5,736 nucleotides of DNA. Origin: Acidobacteriaceae bacterium (GTDB lineage Bacteria; Acidobacteriota; Terriglobia; Terriglobales; Acidobacteriaceae). Position 1 is the first letter of the stretch. Each line of letters starts with the position of its first letter. The DNA lies in NCBI GenBank assembly GCA_030838305.1, contig JAUTWY010000126.1, positions 1 through 5,736 on the forward strand, given 5' to 3'. Positions 1 to 4,822 of this stretch are shown piece by piece. The notes under the pieces are model-generated. The model was not told the DNA's origin. It saw only the letters and a program-made list of their open reading frames with translations, and did not search any database. Made by a program: the position numbers and the translations under genes.

Positions 1-60
1 GCGCATCAAGTCATCGTCATCGACGATCGACACTAATTTGATCTTGTTTGGGATGGCCAT
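1..60 (-). CDS. Response regulator receiver protein, N-terminal fragment (cut by window edge)
   Basis: The ATG at 60-58 opens a frame running off the left edge. The 20 visible residues, MAIPNKIKLVSIVDDDDLMR, are the first beta strand and acidic pocket (VDDDD) of a CheY-like receiver domain; the phosphoacceptor aspartate lies outside the window. The start matches the receiver gene at 3334-3711 (M-A-x5-K-x-x-L-V-x-IVDDD) and both share upstream DNA, so they look like paralogues. There is no Shine-Dalgarno sequence. Instead a -10-like hexamer ends 7 nt before the ATG, which suggests a leaderless mRNA. Whether a DNA-binding output domain follows cannot be seen. The receiver identity is firm; the full architecture is unknown. 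Confidence 0.85.
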   Translation of the reverse strand, partial: MAIPNKIKLVSIVDDDDLMR

Positions 61-67
61 AGTTAGA

Positions 68-96
68 AAACTAGCACCGTCGTAGAGCTCCCACAA
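68..96 (-). promoter_or_regulatory. Predicted sigma-70-type promoter of the receiver gene at 60, leaderless geometry
   Basis: On the minus strand, TTGTGG (96-91) is followed by 17 nt and then TAGTTT (73-68), with the ATG 7 nt later. The same layout (TTGCGC, 17 nt, TACTTT, 6 nt, ATG) precedes the paralogous gene at 3711. Conserved spacing in two otherwise diverged spacers supports function. The hexamers are only moderate matches to the sigma-70 consensus, consistent with a need for an activator. Confidence 0.5.
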
Positions 97-97
97 T

Positions 98-111
98 CAT
101 ACTTTGGTATG
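98..111 (-). promoter_or_regulatory. Putative activator operator CATAC-N4-GTATG (copy 1)
   Basis: Minus strand CATACCAAAGTATG has perfect 5-bp inverted half-sites around a 4-nt centre. It ends 1 nt before the -35 hexamer and is centred about 44 nt upstream of the ATG. A further CATAC half-site lies at 120-124 on the plus strand. Copy 2 at 3748-3761 is 12/14 identical and sits in the same position before the paralogous gene. The position fits a class-II activator; the binding protein is unknown. The NarL/FixJ-type regulator at 1879-2508 is a candidate (inference). Confidence 0.55.
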
Positions 112-213
112 CAGGTGCTCATACCACGCACAGAGTTCGGAACGCCCAGGAGAGCCGCATGCGCATGCAAGGCCCGGCTGATGATACAGACAAGGTGGGG
201 AGGGTACGACGGG

Positions 214-1764
214 CTATTCTTGGGCGTCCGCCTTGCGGGGTAGAGTGAACTGAAGAGTCGCGCCGCGCGGAGGGTTGTCGGCTGCCCACAAGCGGCCGCC
301 ATGCGATTCCACGATGGATCGACCAATCCGAAGTCCCATGCCGGTACCTTCCCGTTTGGTTGTAAAGAAGGCGCCAAAGATCAGGTCCGCCTGCGGAGGC
401 AGTCCGACACCGGTATCGCTAACCGAAACCATCACTTGCTCGTCATCGGTATGCTGAGTCTTGACCGCGAGTTCGCGCGTCCCGTCCACATCTTTCATCG
501 CTTCGATGCCATTGATCATTAGGTTCATGAGTACCTGCTGCAATTGCACGCGGTCTCCCATGACCTGTGGAAGGTCTTCCAACAGTTCTGTGCGGATGGA
601 AATGGAGCATCGGGTGGCTTCGTTGCGCAAGAGAACGATCATCCCTCGAATAAGTTCGTTTACATCCACCAACTCCCGTTGTGAAGTTCCTTTCTTGAAG
701 AGCGAGCGAATACGATTGATAATGTCGGAGGCGCGAGCTGCATCCTTGACTACTCTTGATGCCGCCTCGCGGGCTTCTTCCAGATCAGGTTGATCACGCG
801 TGAGCCAGCGGAGGCACGTATTCGCGTCGGTAACAGCGGCGGCAATAGGCTGATTCACTTCGTGCGCCAGCGACGCGGCTAGTTCTCCCATCGTGGTCAC
901 CCGACTGATGCGTGCGAGATCCGTCTGCGCTTCACGTAGCGCCTCTTCGGCCTGCTTCCGTTGCGTGATGTCGGTGGAGCTACCCACGAATTGCAGTACA
1001 TCTCCGGATGCGTTCAGAACGGGATGGCCGACGGTGCGGATGTGTTTGACTGTGCCCCCCGGAAGCGCGATCCGGAATTCCACTTCGTAATCCGACCTGG
1101 CACTGATGGCTTGCTTAATCGCTTCTTGCCACCACGCTCGATCTTCGGGATGAATGCGCTGCAGTCGCTGCTCCCAGGACGGCGCAGCATGTTCTGGCTC
1201 GAAGCCATAGATGCGATACCATTCCTCGGACAGATGCAAGGCGTGTCCCCCCGCAACCTGCCAGACCCAGCTACCCGTATGCGTAATTCTTTGCGCCTCG
1301 GCCAAATATGCTTCGCTGCGCCTCAACTGTTCTTCAGCACGCTTGCGCTCGGCAATCTCACGGCTCAGCTCCTCATTAGCCCGAGTCAGTTCCACCGTGC
1401 GCTCGGCAACTCTCACTTCCAGTTCATCTCGGACTCGCGTAACCGAGGTCATTAGCAGCGCGAAGACCAGGAACACCAGGTCGTAAAGAACATGAGAAAT
1501 GCTATTGATTTGAGGATCGAAGATATAGCTGCGGACAAGGGCTGAGAGCACGGCTGCGAGAATGCCAGGCTTGGTGCCGCCGTACCAAAATGTTACCGCG
1601 ATTGCCGTTAGCGCGAATGCGTTAAACGCCAGCGGCAAATGGAAATGTAGAAATAACCGCGTCAAGCCGGCCGCCGCTGCGACCGACACCAGAGCCAATC
1701 CATAGCGTATGGCAGCGGAGGCCCCCGGCCATGCAATCCATTTCGCTTTAGCCGGATTTCCCAT
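214..1764 (-). CDS. Membrane sensor histidine kinase (DUF4118-like membrane region, PAS, HisKA, HATPase_c)
   Basis: A sensor kinase that should autophosphorylate on histidine and pass the phosphate to a response regulator, probably the FixJ-type protein encoded just upstream. Numbering from the ATG at 1764 (516 aa): about four hydrophobic segments at 17-39, 45-63, 65-84 and 90-112 resemble the KdpD-like DUF4118 membrane module. A charged coiled coil follows (110-159), then a PAS fold (about 149-274, with the IHPEDR and STDITQRKQAE signatures). The H box SLAHEVNQP carries H301, the N box NLMINGIEAM carries N418, G1 is DTGVG (D450), and G2 is GTGMGL (473-478). All catalytic motifs are intact. 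The residues after G2 read RIGRSI, where relatives usually have S-I-S/C-RSI. There is no receiver domain of its own and no visible haem-binding FixL signature, so the stimulus is unknown. An in-frame TTG at 1782 would add six residues; neither start has a clear ribosome-binding site. Confidence 0.93.
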   Translation of the reverse strand: MGNPAKAKWIAWPGASAAIRYGLALVSVAAAAGLTRLFLHFHLPLAFNAFALTAIAVTFWYGGTKPGILAAVLSALVRSYIFDPQINSISHVLYDLVFLVFALLMTSVTRVRDELEVRVAERTVELTRANEELSREIAERKRAEEQLRRSEAYLAEAQRITHTGSWVWQVAGGHALHLSEEWYRIYGFEPEHAAPSWEQRLQRIHPEDRAWWQEAIKQAISARSDYEVEFRIALPGGTVKHIRTVGHPVLNASGDVLQFVGSSTDITQRKQAEEALREAQTDLARISRVTTMGELAASLAHEVNQPIAAAVTDANTCLRWLTRDQPDLEEAREAASRVVKDAARASDIINRIRSLFKKGTSQRELVDVNELIRGMIVLLRNEATRCSISIRTELLEDLPQVMGDRVQLQQVLMNLMINGIEAMKDVDGTRELAVKTQHTDDEQVMVSVSDTGVGLPPQADLIFGAFFTTKREGTGMGLRIGRSIVESHGGRLWAADNPPRGATLQFTLPRKADAQE

Positions 1765-1785
1765 CAATTGAACGTTATTCAAGTC

Positions 1786-1815
1786 AATATAAGACTATCG
1801 TGGAATCACTAGCAA
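1786..1815 (-). promoter_or_regulatory. Possible promoter of the histidine kinase gene
   Basis: Minus strand TTGCTA (1815-1810) and TATATT (1791-1786) are separated by 18 nt. A start of transcription about 7 nt later would leave a leader of roughly 15 nt before the ATG at 1764 and would exclude the TTG start at 1782. The match is fair but unsupported by a second copy, so this is tentative. Confidence 0.25.
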
Positions 1816-1841
1816 TCACCTGCGCATAGTGGTAGCTCGTG

Positions 1842-1855
1842 GGGACGTTCGTCCC
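1842..1855 (-). terminator. Short GC-rich hairpin between regulator and kinase genes
   Basis: A perfect 5-bp stem (GGGAC/GTCCC) around a 4-nt loop lies 23 nt after the stop of the response regulator gene. It lacks a downstream U-run, so it is not a classic intrinsic terminator. It could attenuate or stabilise a regulator-kinase transcript, or be chance. Confidence 0.15.
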
Positions 1856-1878
1856 TTCTGAACGGATGCGGCCTTACG

Positions 1879-2508
1879 TTACTTCCCGGCGGGGCGAAGC
1901 CCAAGCTTCTCTGCCATTCTGACTAATTCCGCCAGCGAGTCAGCCTGCATCTTTCGCATCACGTGGCCTCGTTGAATCTTCACAGTGATTTCACTGGTTC
2001 CGAGCTCATAAGCGATTTGCTTATTGAGTCGGCCCGAAACCACGTGGGCCATGACCTCGCTCTCGCGTGGGGTCAGCAACTCGTAGCGCTTTCGCAACTC
2101 TCCACGCTGGCTCTCCTGCTGGCGCATTACTCCGTCACGCTCCAGAGCCTGGTAGATCGCATCCAGCAAGTCCTGGTCGCGGAAGGGCTTGGTCAGGAAC
2201 TCGACCGCCCCGGACTTCATGGCCCTTACCGTCATTGGAATATCTCCGTGGCCGGTGATAAAGATAATGGGGATCCGGATGCCTGCGTCAACCAACTGAT
2301 GTTGAAAGTCCAGACCATTCACTCCAGGAAGTCTTACGTCGAGAACCAGGCAGCTTGGCCCGTCCGGCCGCTTGCTGCGCAGGAATTCTTGTGCCGTTCC
2401 GAAAGCCTCGGAGCGTACGCCGACCGACCTCAGCATGCCTTGGATGGAGGCGCGCACCAAGTCATCGTCATCGACGACGAAGACTATGGGTGCGGCAGCC
2501 GGGATCAT
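1879..2508 (-). CDS. FixJ/NarL-type response regulator (receiver + LuxR-type helix-turn-helix)
   Basis: A 209-aa DNA-binding response regulator of normal family length. The receiver domain (about 8-122) has the acidic pocket D13-D14, phosphoacceptor D57 in LVLDVRLPG, conserved T85 and K107 in FLTKPF. A linker leads to a LuxR-type HTH (about 143-205) with the LTPRESEV signature and the recognition region ELGTSEITVKIQR, as in FixJ, TodT and StyR regulators. The ATG at 2508 is chosen because GAGG lies 7 nt upstream. The histidine kinase follows 114 nt downstream on the same strand, so the two probably form a two-component pair. Phosphorylation of D57 should favour dimerisation and promoter activation. 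The targets are not shown by the sequence; the CATAC-N4-GTATG sites nearby are candidates (inference). Confidence 0.95.
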   Translation of the reverse strand: MIPAAAPIVFVVDDDDLVRASIQGMLRSVGVRSEAFGTAQEFLRSKRPDGPSCLVLDVRLPGVNGLDFQHQLVDAGIRIPIIFITGHGDIPMTVRAMKSGAVEFLTKPFRDQDLLDAIYQALERDGVMRQQESQRGELRKRYELLTPRESEVMAHVVSGRLNKQIAYELGTSEITVKIQRGHVMRKMQADSLAELVRMAEKLGLRPAGK

Positions 2509-2665
2509 TCGCTGGCCTCAATTCTGGTGGGCAGGGCAACCCGCTCCGACAGGCAAACATGATAGCGCAGTGGAGGACTCGGGTGGCCTTCTAGCAGGAC
2601 TTAAGGCCGGTCGTGAACTCGGCCATCCGCAGCCGCGAATCCAAACAGAAGTCGTGTTGCATCGG
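2509..2665. other. Intergenic leader upstream of the FixJ-type regulator
   Basis: 157 bp with no convincing gene. It has the GAGG ribosome-binding site at its left end. I see no copy of the CATAC-N4-GTATG element and no clear -35/-10 pair, so the regulator may be read from the upstream operon or from an unrecognised promoter. Confidence 0.4.
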
Positions 2666-2930
2666 TTACAAGCTCACAGCAAGCTCACCTTCGGCAAGTG
2701 CGAGAGCTTCCGCCGCTGGGGGACGATGGTAGGGGCCAAGCTCCTTGACATAACTCCTCAGCGCGCTCACGGCTAGTGCACCCGGATGCCACGATGGACG
2801 ATGCGGCAAGAAGGTCTCGCAATGACTGCTCGGAAGTGTAGGAGATCACAAAACGTTCGGCGGGTCCATCAGTGCAACGGGCCTGAATTGCTGCGTAGAG
2901 GAGGCGGGAGTCGTCAGTCAGCGTTTTCAT
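2666..2930 (-). pseudogene. Small conserved-looking hypothetical gene, apparently frameshifted
   Basis: The ATG at 2930 (GAGAG just upstream) opens MKTLTDDSRLLYAAIQAR, then the protein-like stretch PAERFVISYTSEQSLRDLLA and ASSIVASGCTSRERA. The same frame then gives a Cys/Ser/Arg/Pro-rich tail ending at 2685 that looks out of frame. Moving one base at about 2755-2762 continues instead as LRSYVKELGPYHRPPAAEAL and ends at TAA 2666, which reads as natural protein. The joined product would be about 87 aa. I do not know its function and see no signal peptide or membrane segment. Either the gene carries a one-base insertion, there is a sequence error, or a programmed shift occurs. If the unshifted frame is correct, the CDS is 2685-2930 (81 aa). 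It lies downstream of the receiver gene and overlaps a tiny ORF by ATGA. Confidence 0.5.
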
Positions 2931-3007
2931 ACTCTCAAATCCACTTCGGAAAAGTTGTTGAACACCTCCAATGAAAGCACGCTGCATGCCAAACGTGCTT
3001 CCAGCAT
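2927..3007 (-). CDS. Possible 26-aa overlapping ORF
   Basis: The ATG at 3007 overlaps the TGA of the preceding gene (TGATG), and its own TGA overlaps the ATG of the next gene (ATGA). The product would be MLEARLACSVLSLEVFNNFS followed by EVDLRV. Overlaps of both kinds are typical of translationally coupled operons. However, the ORF is very short, lacks an SD of its own and matches nothing I recognise, so it may be chance or a remnant of a longer frame. Confidence 0.2.
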   Translation of the reverse strand: MLEARLACSVLSLEVFNNFSEVDLRV

Positions 3008-3297
3008 CACGACTCGCATCCCACATTCACTGGGGAATCAAGAACCAGATTCGACAGTAGCTGTCCGGATATCGTGGTCCTGTCAATCCGTGGATCCGCC
3101 TCATAACAGCGGAGACGGCGCTCTACTAGAAGCAGATTTCCGAGGAGCGGAAGTTGCGGAGTTTGTGAAATTGCACTGGACGTGTAGGTAAAACCGAAAA
3201 GATGTTTCAATTTACGGCCAGCAATGCCGATCACCTGCTTAAATCTGCGGTGGTAAGACGCTTGATCACCACTCCCGAAGTTTTGGAAAGCTCCCAT
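3007..3297 (-). CDS. Hypothetical protein, 96 aa, with a strong ribosome-binding site
   Basis: I do not recognise this protein. The start at 3297 is chosen because AGGAGG lies exactly 6 nt upstream; an ATG seven codons further up would place that SD inside the gene. It begins 36 nt after the stop of the receiver gene on the same strand, so the two are probably cotranscribed. The N-terminal half is basic (HRRFKQ, GRKLKHL) and the middle has a short hydrophobic run (LPLLGNLLLVE, about 49-59), too short for a confident membrane segment. There is no signal peptide and no motif I can assign. Codon content is less convincing in the last 40 residues, so the gene may be decayed or wrongly framed there. 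Confidence 0.45.
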   Translation of the reverse strand: MGAFQNFGSGDQASYHRRFKQVIGIAGRKLKHLFGFTYTSSAISQTPQLPLLGNLLLVERRLRCYEADPRIDRTTISGQLLSNLVLDSPVNVGCES

Positions 3298-3303
3298 AGA
3301 GAA

Positions 3304-3309
3304 CCTCCT
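3304..3309 (-). promoter_or_regulatory. Ribosome-binding site AGGAGG deciding the 3297 start
   Basis: A perfect AGGAGG lies 6 nt before the ATG at 3297. It is the strongest SD in the left half of the window and contrasts with the SD-less receiver gene just upstream. It is the main argument that the 96-aa ORF is translated. Confidence 0.6.
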
Positions 3310-3333
3310 GGCGCGCATCCGCTTTTGTCTGGA

Positions 3334-3711
3334 TTAATTCTCCAGCGCTGCTCGAACGCTCTCGAGCAGAACCTCGTCATCAAACGGTTTGGCCAGGAAT
3401 TCGACCGCGCCTGCTCTCAGCGCTTGCATCCGCATTTTTGTGTCGCCGTGTGCCGTGATGAAGATGGTTGGAATCTTGCAGCGTTCGGCGTTCAGTCGGG
3501 CCTGCAGTTCCAGACCGGACATGCCGGGCATGCGAATATCTGTGATCAGACATGCGGTCTTCTTCTGCTGGCCGGACTTGAGGAATTCCTCGGCCGAGGC
3601 AAAAGCTTCTGATGCCAATCCGACGGATTTCAGCATGCCCTGCAACGCACTGCGCATCGACTCATCGTCGTCGACGATCGCGACCAGGGTTGCCTTTGTC
3701 TGAGTGGCCAT
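3334..3711 (-). CDS. Stand-alone receiver-domain response regulator (CheY/FixJ-N type)
   Basis: A 125-aa protein consisting only of a receiver domain. It has the acidic pocket D14-D15 in IVDDDE, phosphoacceptor D58 in CLITDIRMPG, T86 in FITAHGD and K108 in FLAKPFDDE. It ends just after the last helix, so there is no DNA-binding output. Its sequence is FixJ-like rather than chemotaxis CheY-like, suggesting loss of the output domain. It could act as a phosphate sink, a shuttle in a relay or a protein-interaction switch (inference). The ATG at 3711 has no SD. The -10 hexamer lies 6 nt before it, implying a leaderless mRNA. Promoter DNA and N-terminus match the gene at 60. The 96-aa unknown gene follows 36 nt downstream. 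Confidence 0.94.
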   Translation of the reverse strand: MATQTKATLVAIVDDDESMRSALQGMLKSVGLASEAFASAEEFLKSGQQKKTACLITDIRMPGMSGLELQARLNAERCKIPTIFITAHGDTKMRMQALRAGAVEFLAKPFDDEVLLESVRAALEN

Positions 3712-3717
3712 AGTTGC

Positions 3718-3746
3718 AAAGTATCGTTACACCCGCGACGGCGCAA
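3718..3746 (-). promoter_or_regulatory. Predicted sigma-70-type promoter of the receiver gene at 3711, leaderless geometry
   Basis: Minus strand TTGCGC (3746-3741), 17-nt spacer, TACTTT (3723-3718), then GCAACT and the ATG. With initiation about 7 nt after the -10, transcription would begin at or beside the A of the start codon. The spacing and the AACTATGGCC start region are shared with the promoter at 68-96. Confidence 0.5.
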
Positions 3747-3747
3747 T

Positions 3748-3761
3748 CATACCTTAGTATG
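3748..3761 (-). promoter_or_regulatory. Putative activator operator CATAC-N4-GTATG (copy 2)
   Basis: Minus strand CATACTAAGGTATG, with perfect 5-bp inverted half-sites, ends 1 nt before the -35 hexamer and is centred about 43.5 nt upstream of the ATG. It is 12/14 identical to the copy at 98-111, and the following ATTG is also identical. It is probably bound by an activator that contacts RNA polymerase at the -35 region. Confidence 0.55.
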
Positions 3762-3820
3762 AAGCCCCTCAGTACGAAGGCGATAATATGGGCCTGAGCG
3801 CGTGGAGGTGGCTGTGAGCA

Positions 3821-3974
3821 TCATTCAATGACCTCGACTTTGGTGGGAATGATGACGTGAAGGTTTGTGCCGCGGGAAGAGTCTTCATACTTATTTCCCT
3901 CGTCTGTCAGCGCGTTTTCGCGCGCGGGCCCGGAACCTCGAACCCAGGCCCTAACGTGCGAATGTCAGGCTCAT
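3821..3974 (-). pseudogene. Coding-like reading frame without a start (gene remnant or frameshifted small gene)
   Basis: Minus-strand frame ending at TGA 3823-3821 reads like real protein: AWVRGSGPARENALTDEG, then NKYEDSSRGTNLHV and IIPTKVEVIE. It has no ATG, GTG or TTG before the TGA at about 3968-3966. An ATG at 3974, 2 nt after the stop of the upstream exported-protein gene, gives MSLTFAR and then a TAG in another frame. Removing one T at about 3953 joins them into a product of about 50 aa. This is either a frameshifted small gene following the exported protein or the tail of a lost gene. Codon choice (GTC, ATC, ACC, GAG) is coding-like. No function recognised. Confidence 0.35.
3910..3950 (-). 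terminator. Two adjacent GC-rich hairpins downstream of the exported-protein gene
   Basis: One stem is GCGCG/CGCGC with a 4-nt loop (3910-3923). The other is a 7-bp stem (3927-3933 with 3944-3950) around a 10-nt loop. The second pairs fully only in the minus-strand transcript, with a G-U pair that is a C-A mismatch on the plus strand, which fits an RNA read leftwards. Neither has a U-run, and both overlap the coding-like remnant, so codon composition may explain them. A weak terminator or mRNA-end structure is possible. Confidence 0.25.
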
Positions 3975-3976
3975 TC

Positions 3977-4453
3977 TCAGTTGCCGGCTCCCGTAGCATC
4001 AGAGTTTGATACTGTCGGGTGGTTGGACTCGATAGTCAGCTGCTTGTCTCGGGCCAGTTCTTTCTCTTTCTGCTTGGGATATAGGAATTCATTCCCGGTC
4101 TCGCGGCCAGGGTAGAACCACTTCAGCAGGACATCCGGCTGCCCGGCTCCTTGTTCCGCCAATGCGACCACCGTATCATCGAGTGGCTCCGGACGCTCAG
4201 TTGGGATCGTATCAACGGTGGCATACAGGATCGTTCTGTCAGCATTGAAAATCTGCACAACATTTAGATCGTCCGCGCTGGCCAATTTGAATAGGTAGGT
4301 TCCCGCAGGTAGTACCTGACCTGGAATCTGGATCGGCTGGCTGAAACTGAATGTCGTAGCCTCGTCAGACTCGTCAGCATGAGCAGCGAGCCCGAAGAAT
4401 AGGGAAAAAGCAATGACTAAACCGACTGCGATATAACGTTTATTGATGTTCAT
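3977..4453 (-). CDS. Small exported protein of a family I associate with Acidobacteriota
   Basis: A 158-aa protein with a clear Sec signal peptide: basic MNINKR, hydrophobic core to about residue 23, and predicted cleavage after AHA (residue 26). The mature part has conserved-looking blocks IPGQVLPAGTYLFKL (43-57), NVVQIFNADRTILYATVDT (64-82) and WFYPGRETGNEFLYPK (112-127), which suggest a small beta-rich domain. The C-terminus is charged, then Ser/Asn-rich. I recall similar proteins from Acidobacteriota genomes, without known function. There is no lipobox Cys and no catalytic motif. The start has an excellent SD, AAGGAG, 7 nt before the ATG. It lies 41 nt after the small exported protein gene and is likely cotranscribed with it from the sigma-54 promoter at 4773-4789. 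Confidence 0.88.
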   Translation of the reverse strand: MNINKRYIAVGLVIAFSLFFGLAAHADESDEATTFSFSQPIQIPGQVLPAGTYLFKLASADDLNVVQIFNADRTILYATVDTIPTERPEPLDDTVVALAEQGAGQPDVLLKWFYPGRETGNEFLYPKQKEKELARDKQLTIESNHPTVSNSDATGAGN

Positions 4454-4494
4454 TTTATTTCTCCTTGAAATAATGTTGATATTTGCAGTTCACG

Positions 4495-4659
4495 TTAGAA
4501 AAGGAACTTGGCAACTGCTTTTCCTGCCTTGCCAGTTTCCTTTCCTGCTTTATAAGTCACCTTTCCTGCGGCTTTGGCCGAATGGCCGACAACGTTGGAC
4601 CCGAACGACGGAACCGCCACAGACATAGCCAGAACAGCCACAACAAGAAGCTTTTTCAT
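4495..4659 (-). CDS. Small exported lysine/glycine/alanine-rich protein, 54 aa
   Basis: The start MKKLLVVAVLAMSVAVPSFG is a textbook signal peptide with likely cleavage after about residue 20. The mature peptide is only about 34 residues and highly basic. It is built of K-x-A/T-G-K repeats (KAAGK, YKAGKETGKAGK) and ends in KFLF. The ATG at 4659 is chosen because AAGGAGG lies just upstream (about 4-5 nt) and the signal peptide begins there; an in-frame TTG at 4704 would bury the SD. It is the first gene after the sigma-54 promoter, with a leader of about 100 nt, and the exported protein at 3977-4453 follows 41 nt later. The function is unknown. A periplasmic or surface peptide binding anionic polymers, or an amphipathic helix at the membrane, would fit the composition (inference). 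Confidence 0.75.
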   Translation of the reverse strand: MKKLLVVAVLAMSVAVPSFGSNVVGHSAKAAGKVTYKAGKETGKAGKAVAKFLF

Positions 4660-4772
4660 ACTTCCTCCTTTCTTTGCGCCTGGCATCCTTTTCCCGGGGA
4701 ACAAAGTTCAAGGACCGAGTCTCAGCATGCCGTGCATTAGTCTCGTGTCTTTCTTTTTACACATTGGATAAA

Positions 4773-4789
4773 GGCAAGGCGCATGCCAA
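4773..4789 (-). promoter_or_regulatory. Sigma-54 (RpoN) -24/-12 promoter
   Basis: The minus strand reads TTGGCATGCGCCTTGCC, with the diagnostic GG-N10-GC spacing, TTGGCA at -24 and TTGC at -12. It departs from the consensus YTGGCACGRNNNTTGCW at only three positions. It lies between the stop of the sigma-54 activator gene and the small exported protein gene, in the right direction. Transcription should start near 4762. Confidence 0.75.
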
Positions 4790-4822
4790 ACCTGGAGCAA
4801 GTGCGAGTCTGATGCAAAGGCT

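Noticed and set aside
157..168. Perfect 12-bp palindrome GCATGCGCATGC
   Set aside because: It is an alternating purine-pyrimidine palindrome without a second copy. The weak surrounding stem (153-157 with 175-179) has no U-run, so neither a terminator nor an operator can be supported.
63..377. Minus-strand 104-aa ORF
   Set aside because: It overlaps the end of the kinase gene in another frame, crosses the promoter of the receiver gene at 60 and has a non-protein-like composition.
961..1455. Plus-strand 164-aa ORF
   Set aside because: It is antisense to the PAS region of the histidine kinase, which has clear domains; a shadow frame.
1764..1782. TTG start of the kinase at 1782
   Set aside because: The ATG at 1764 is the commoner start type and a possible promoter -10 lies only 3 nt before the TTG; kept as an alternative.
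1963..2562. Plus-strand 199-aa ORF
   Set aside because: It lies opposite the FixJ-type regulator, whose receiver and HTH motifs are unambiguous.
2590..2660. 23-aa minus-strand ORF beginning MQHDFCLDSRL
   Set aside because: It has no ribosome-binding site, is very short and has no sign of conservation.
3202..3612. Plus-strand 136-aa ORF
   Set aside because: It is antisense to the receiver domain gene and shows no motifs.
3819..3854. 8-bp inverted repeat CATCATTC/GAATGATG
   Set aside because: The arms fall on the Val-Ile-Ile and Ile-Glu-stop codons of the coding-like remnant, with a 20-nt spacing and no functional context.
3927..3950. T-loop-like GGGTTCGAGG resembling a tRNA arm
   Set aside because: The flanking bases do not form a T stem, and no acceptor, D or anticodon arms could be found.
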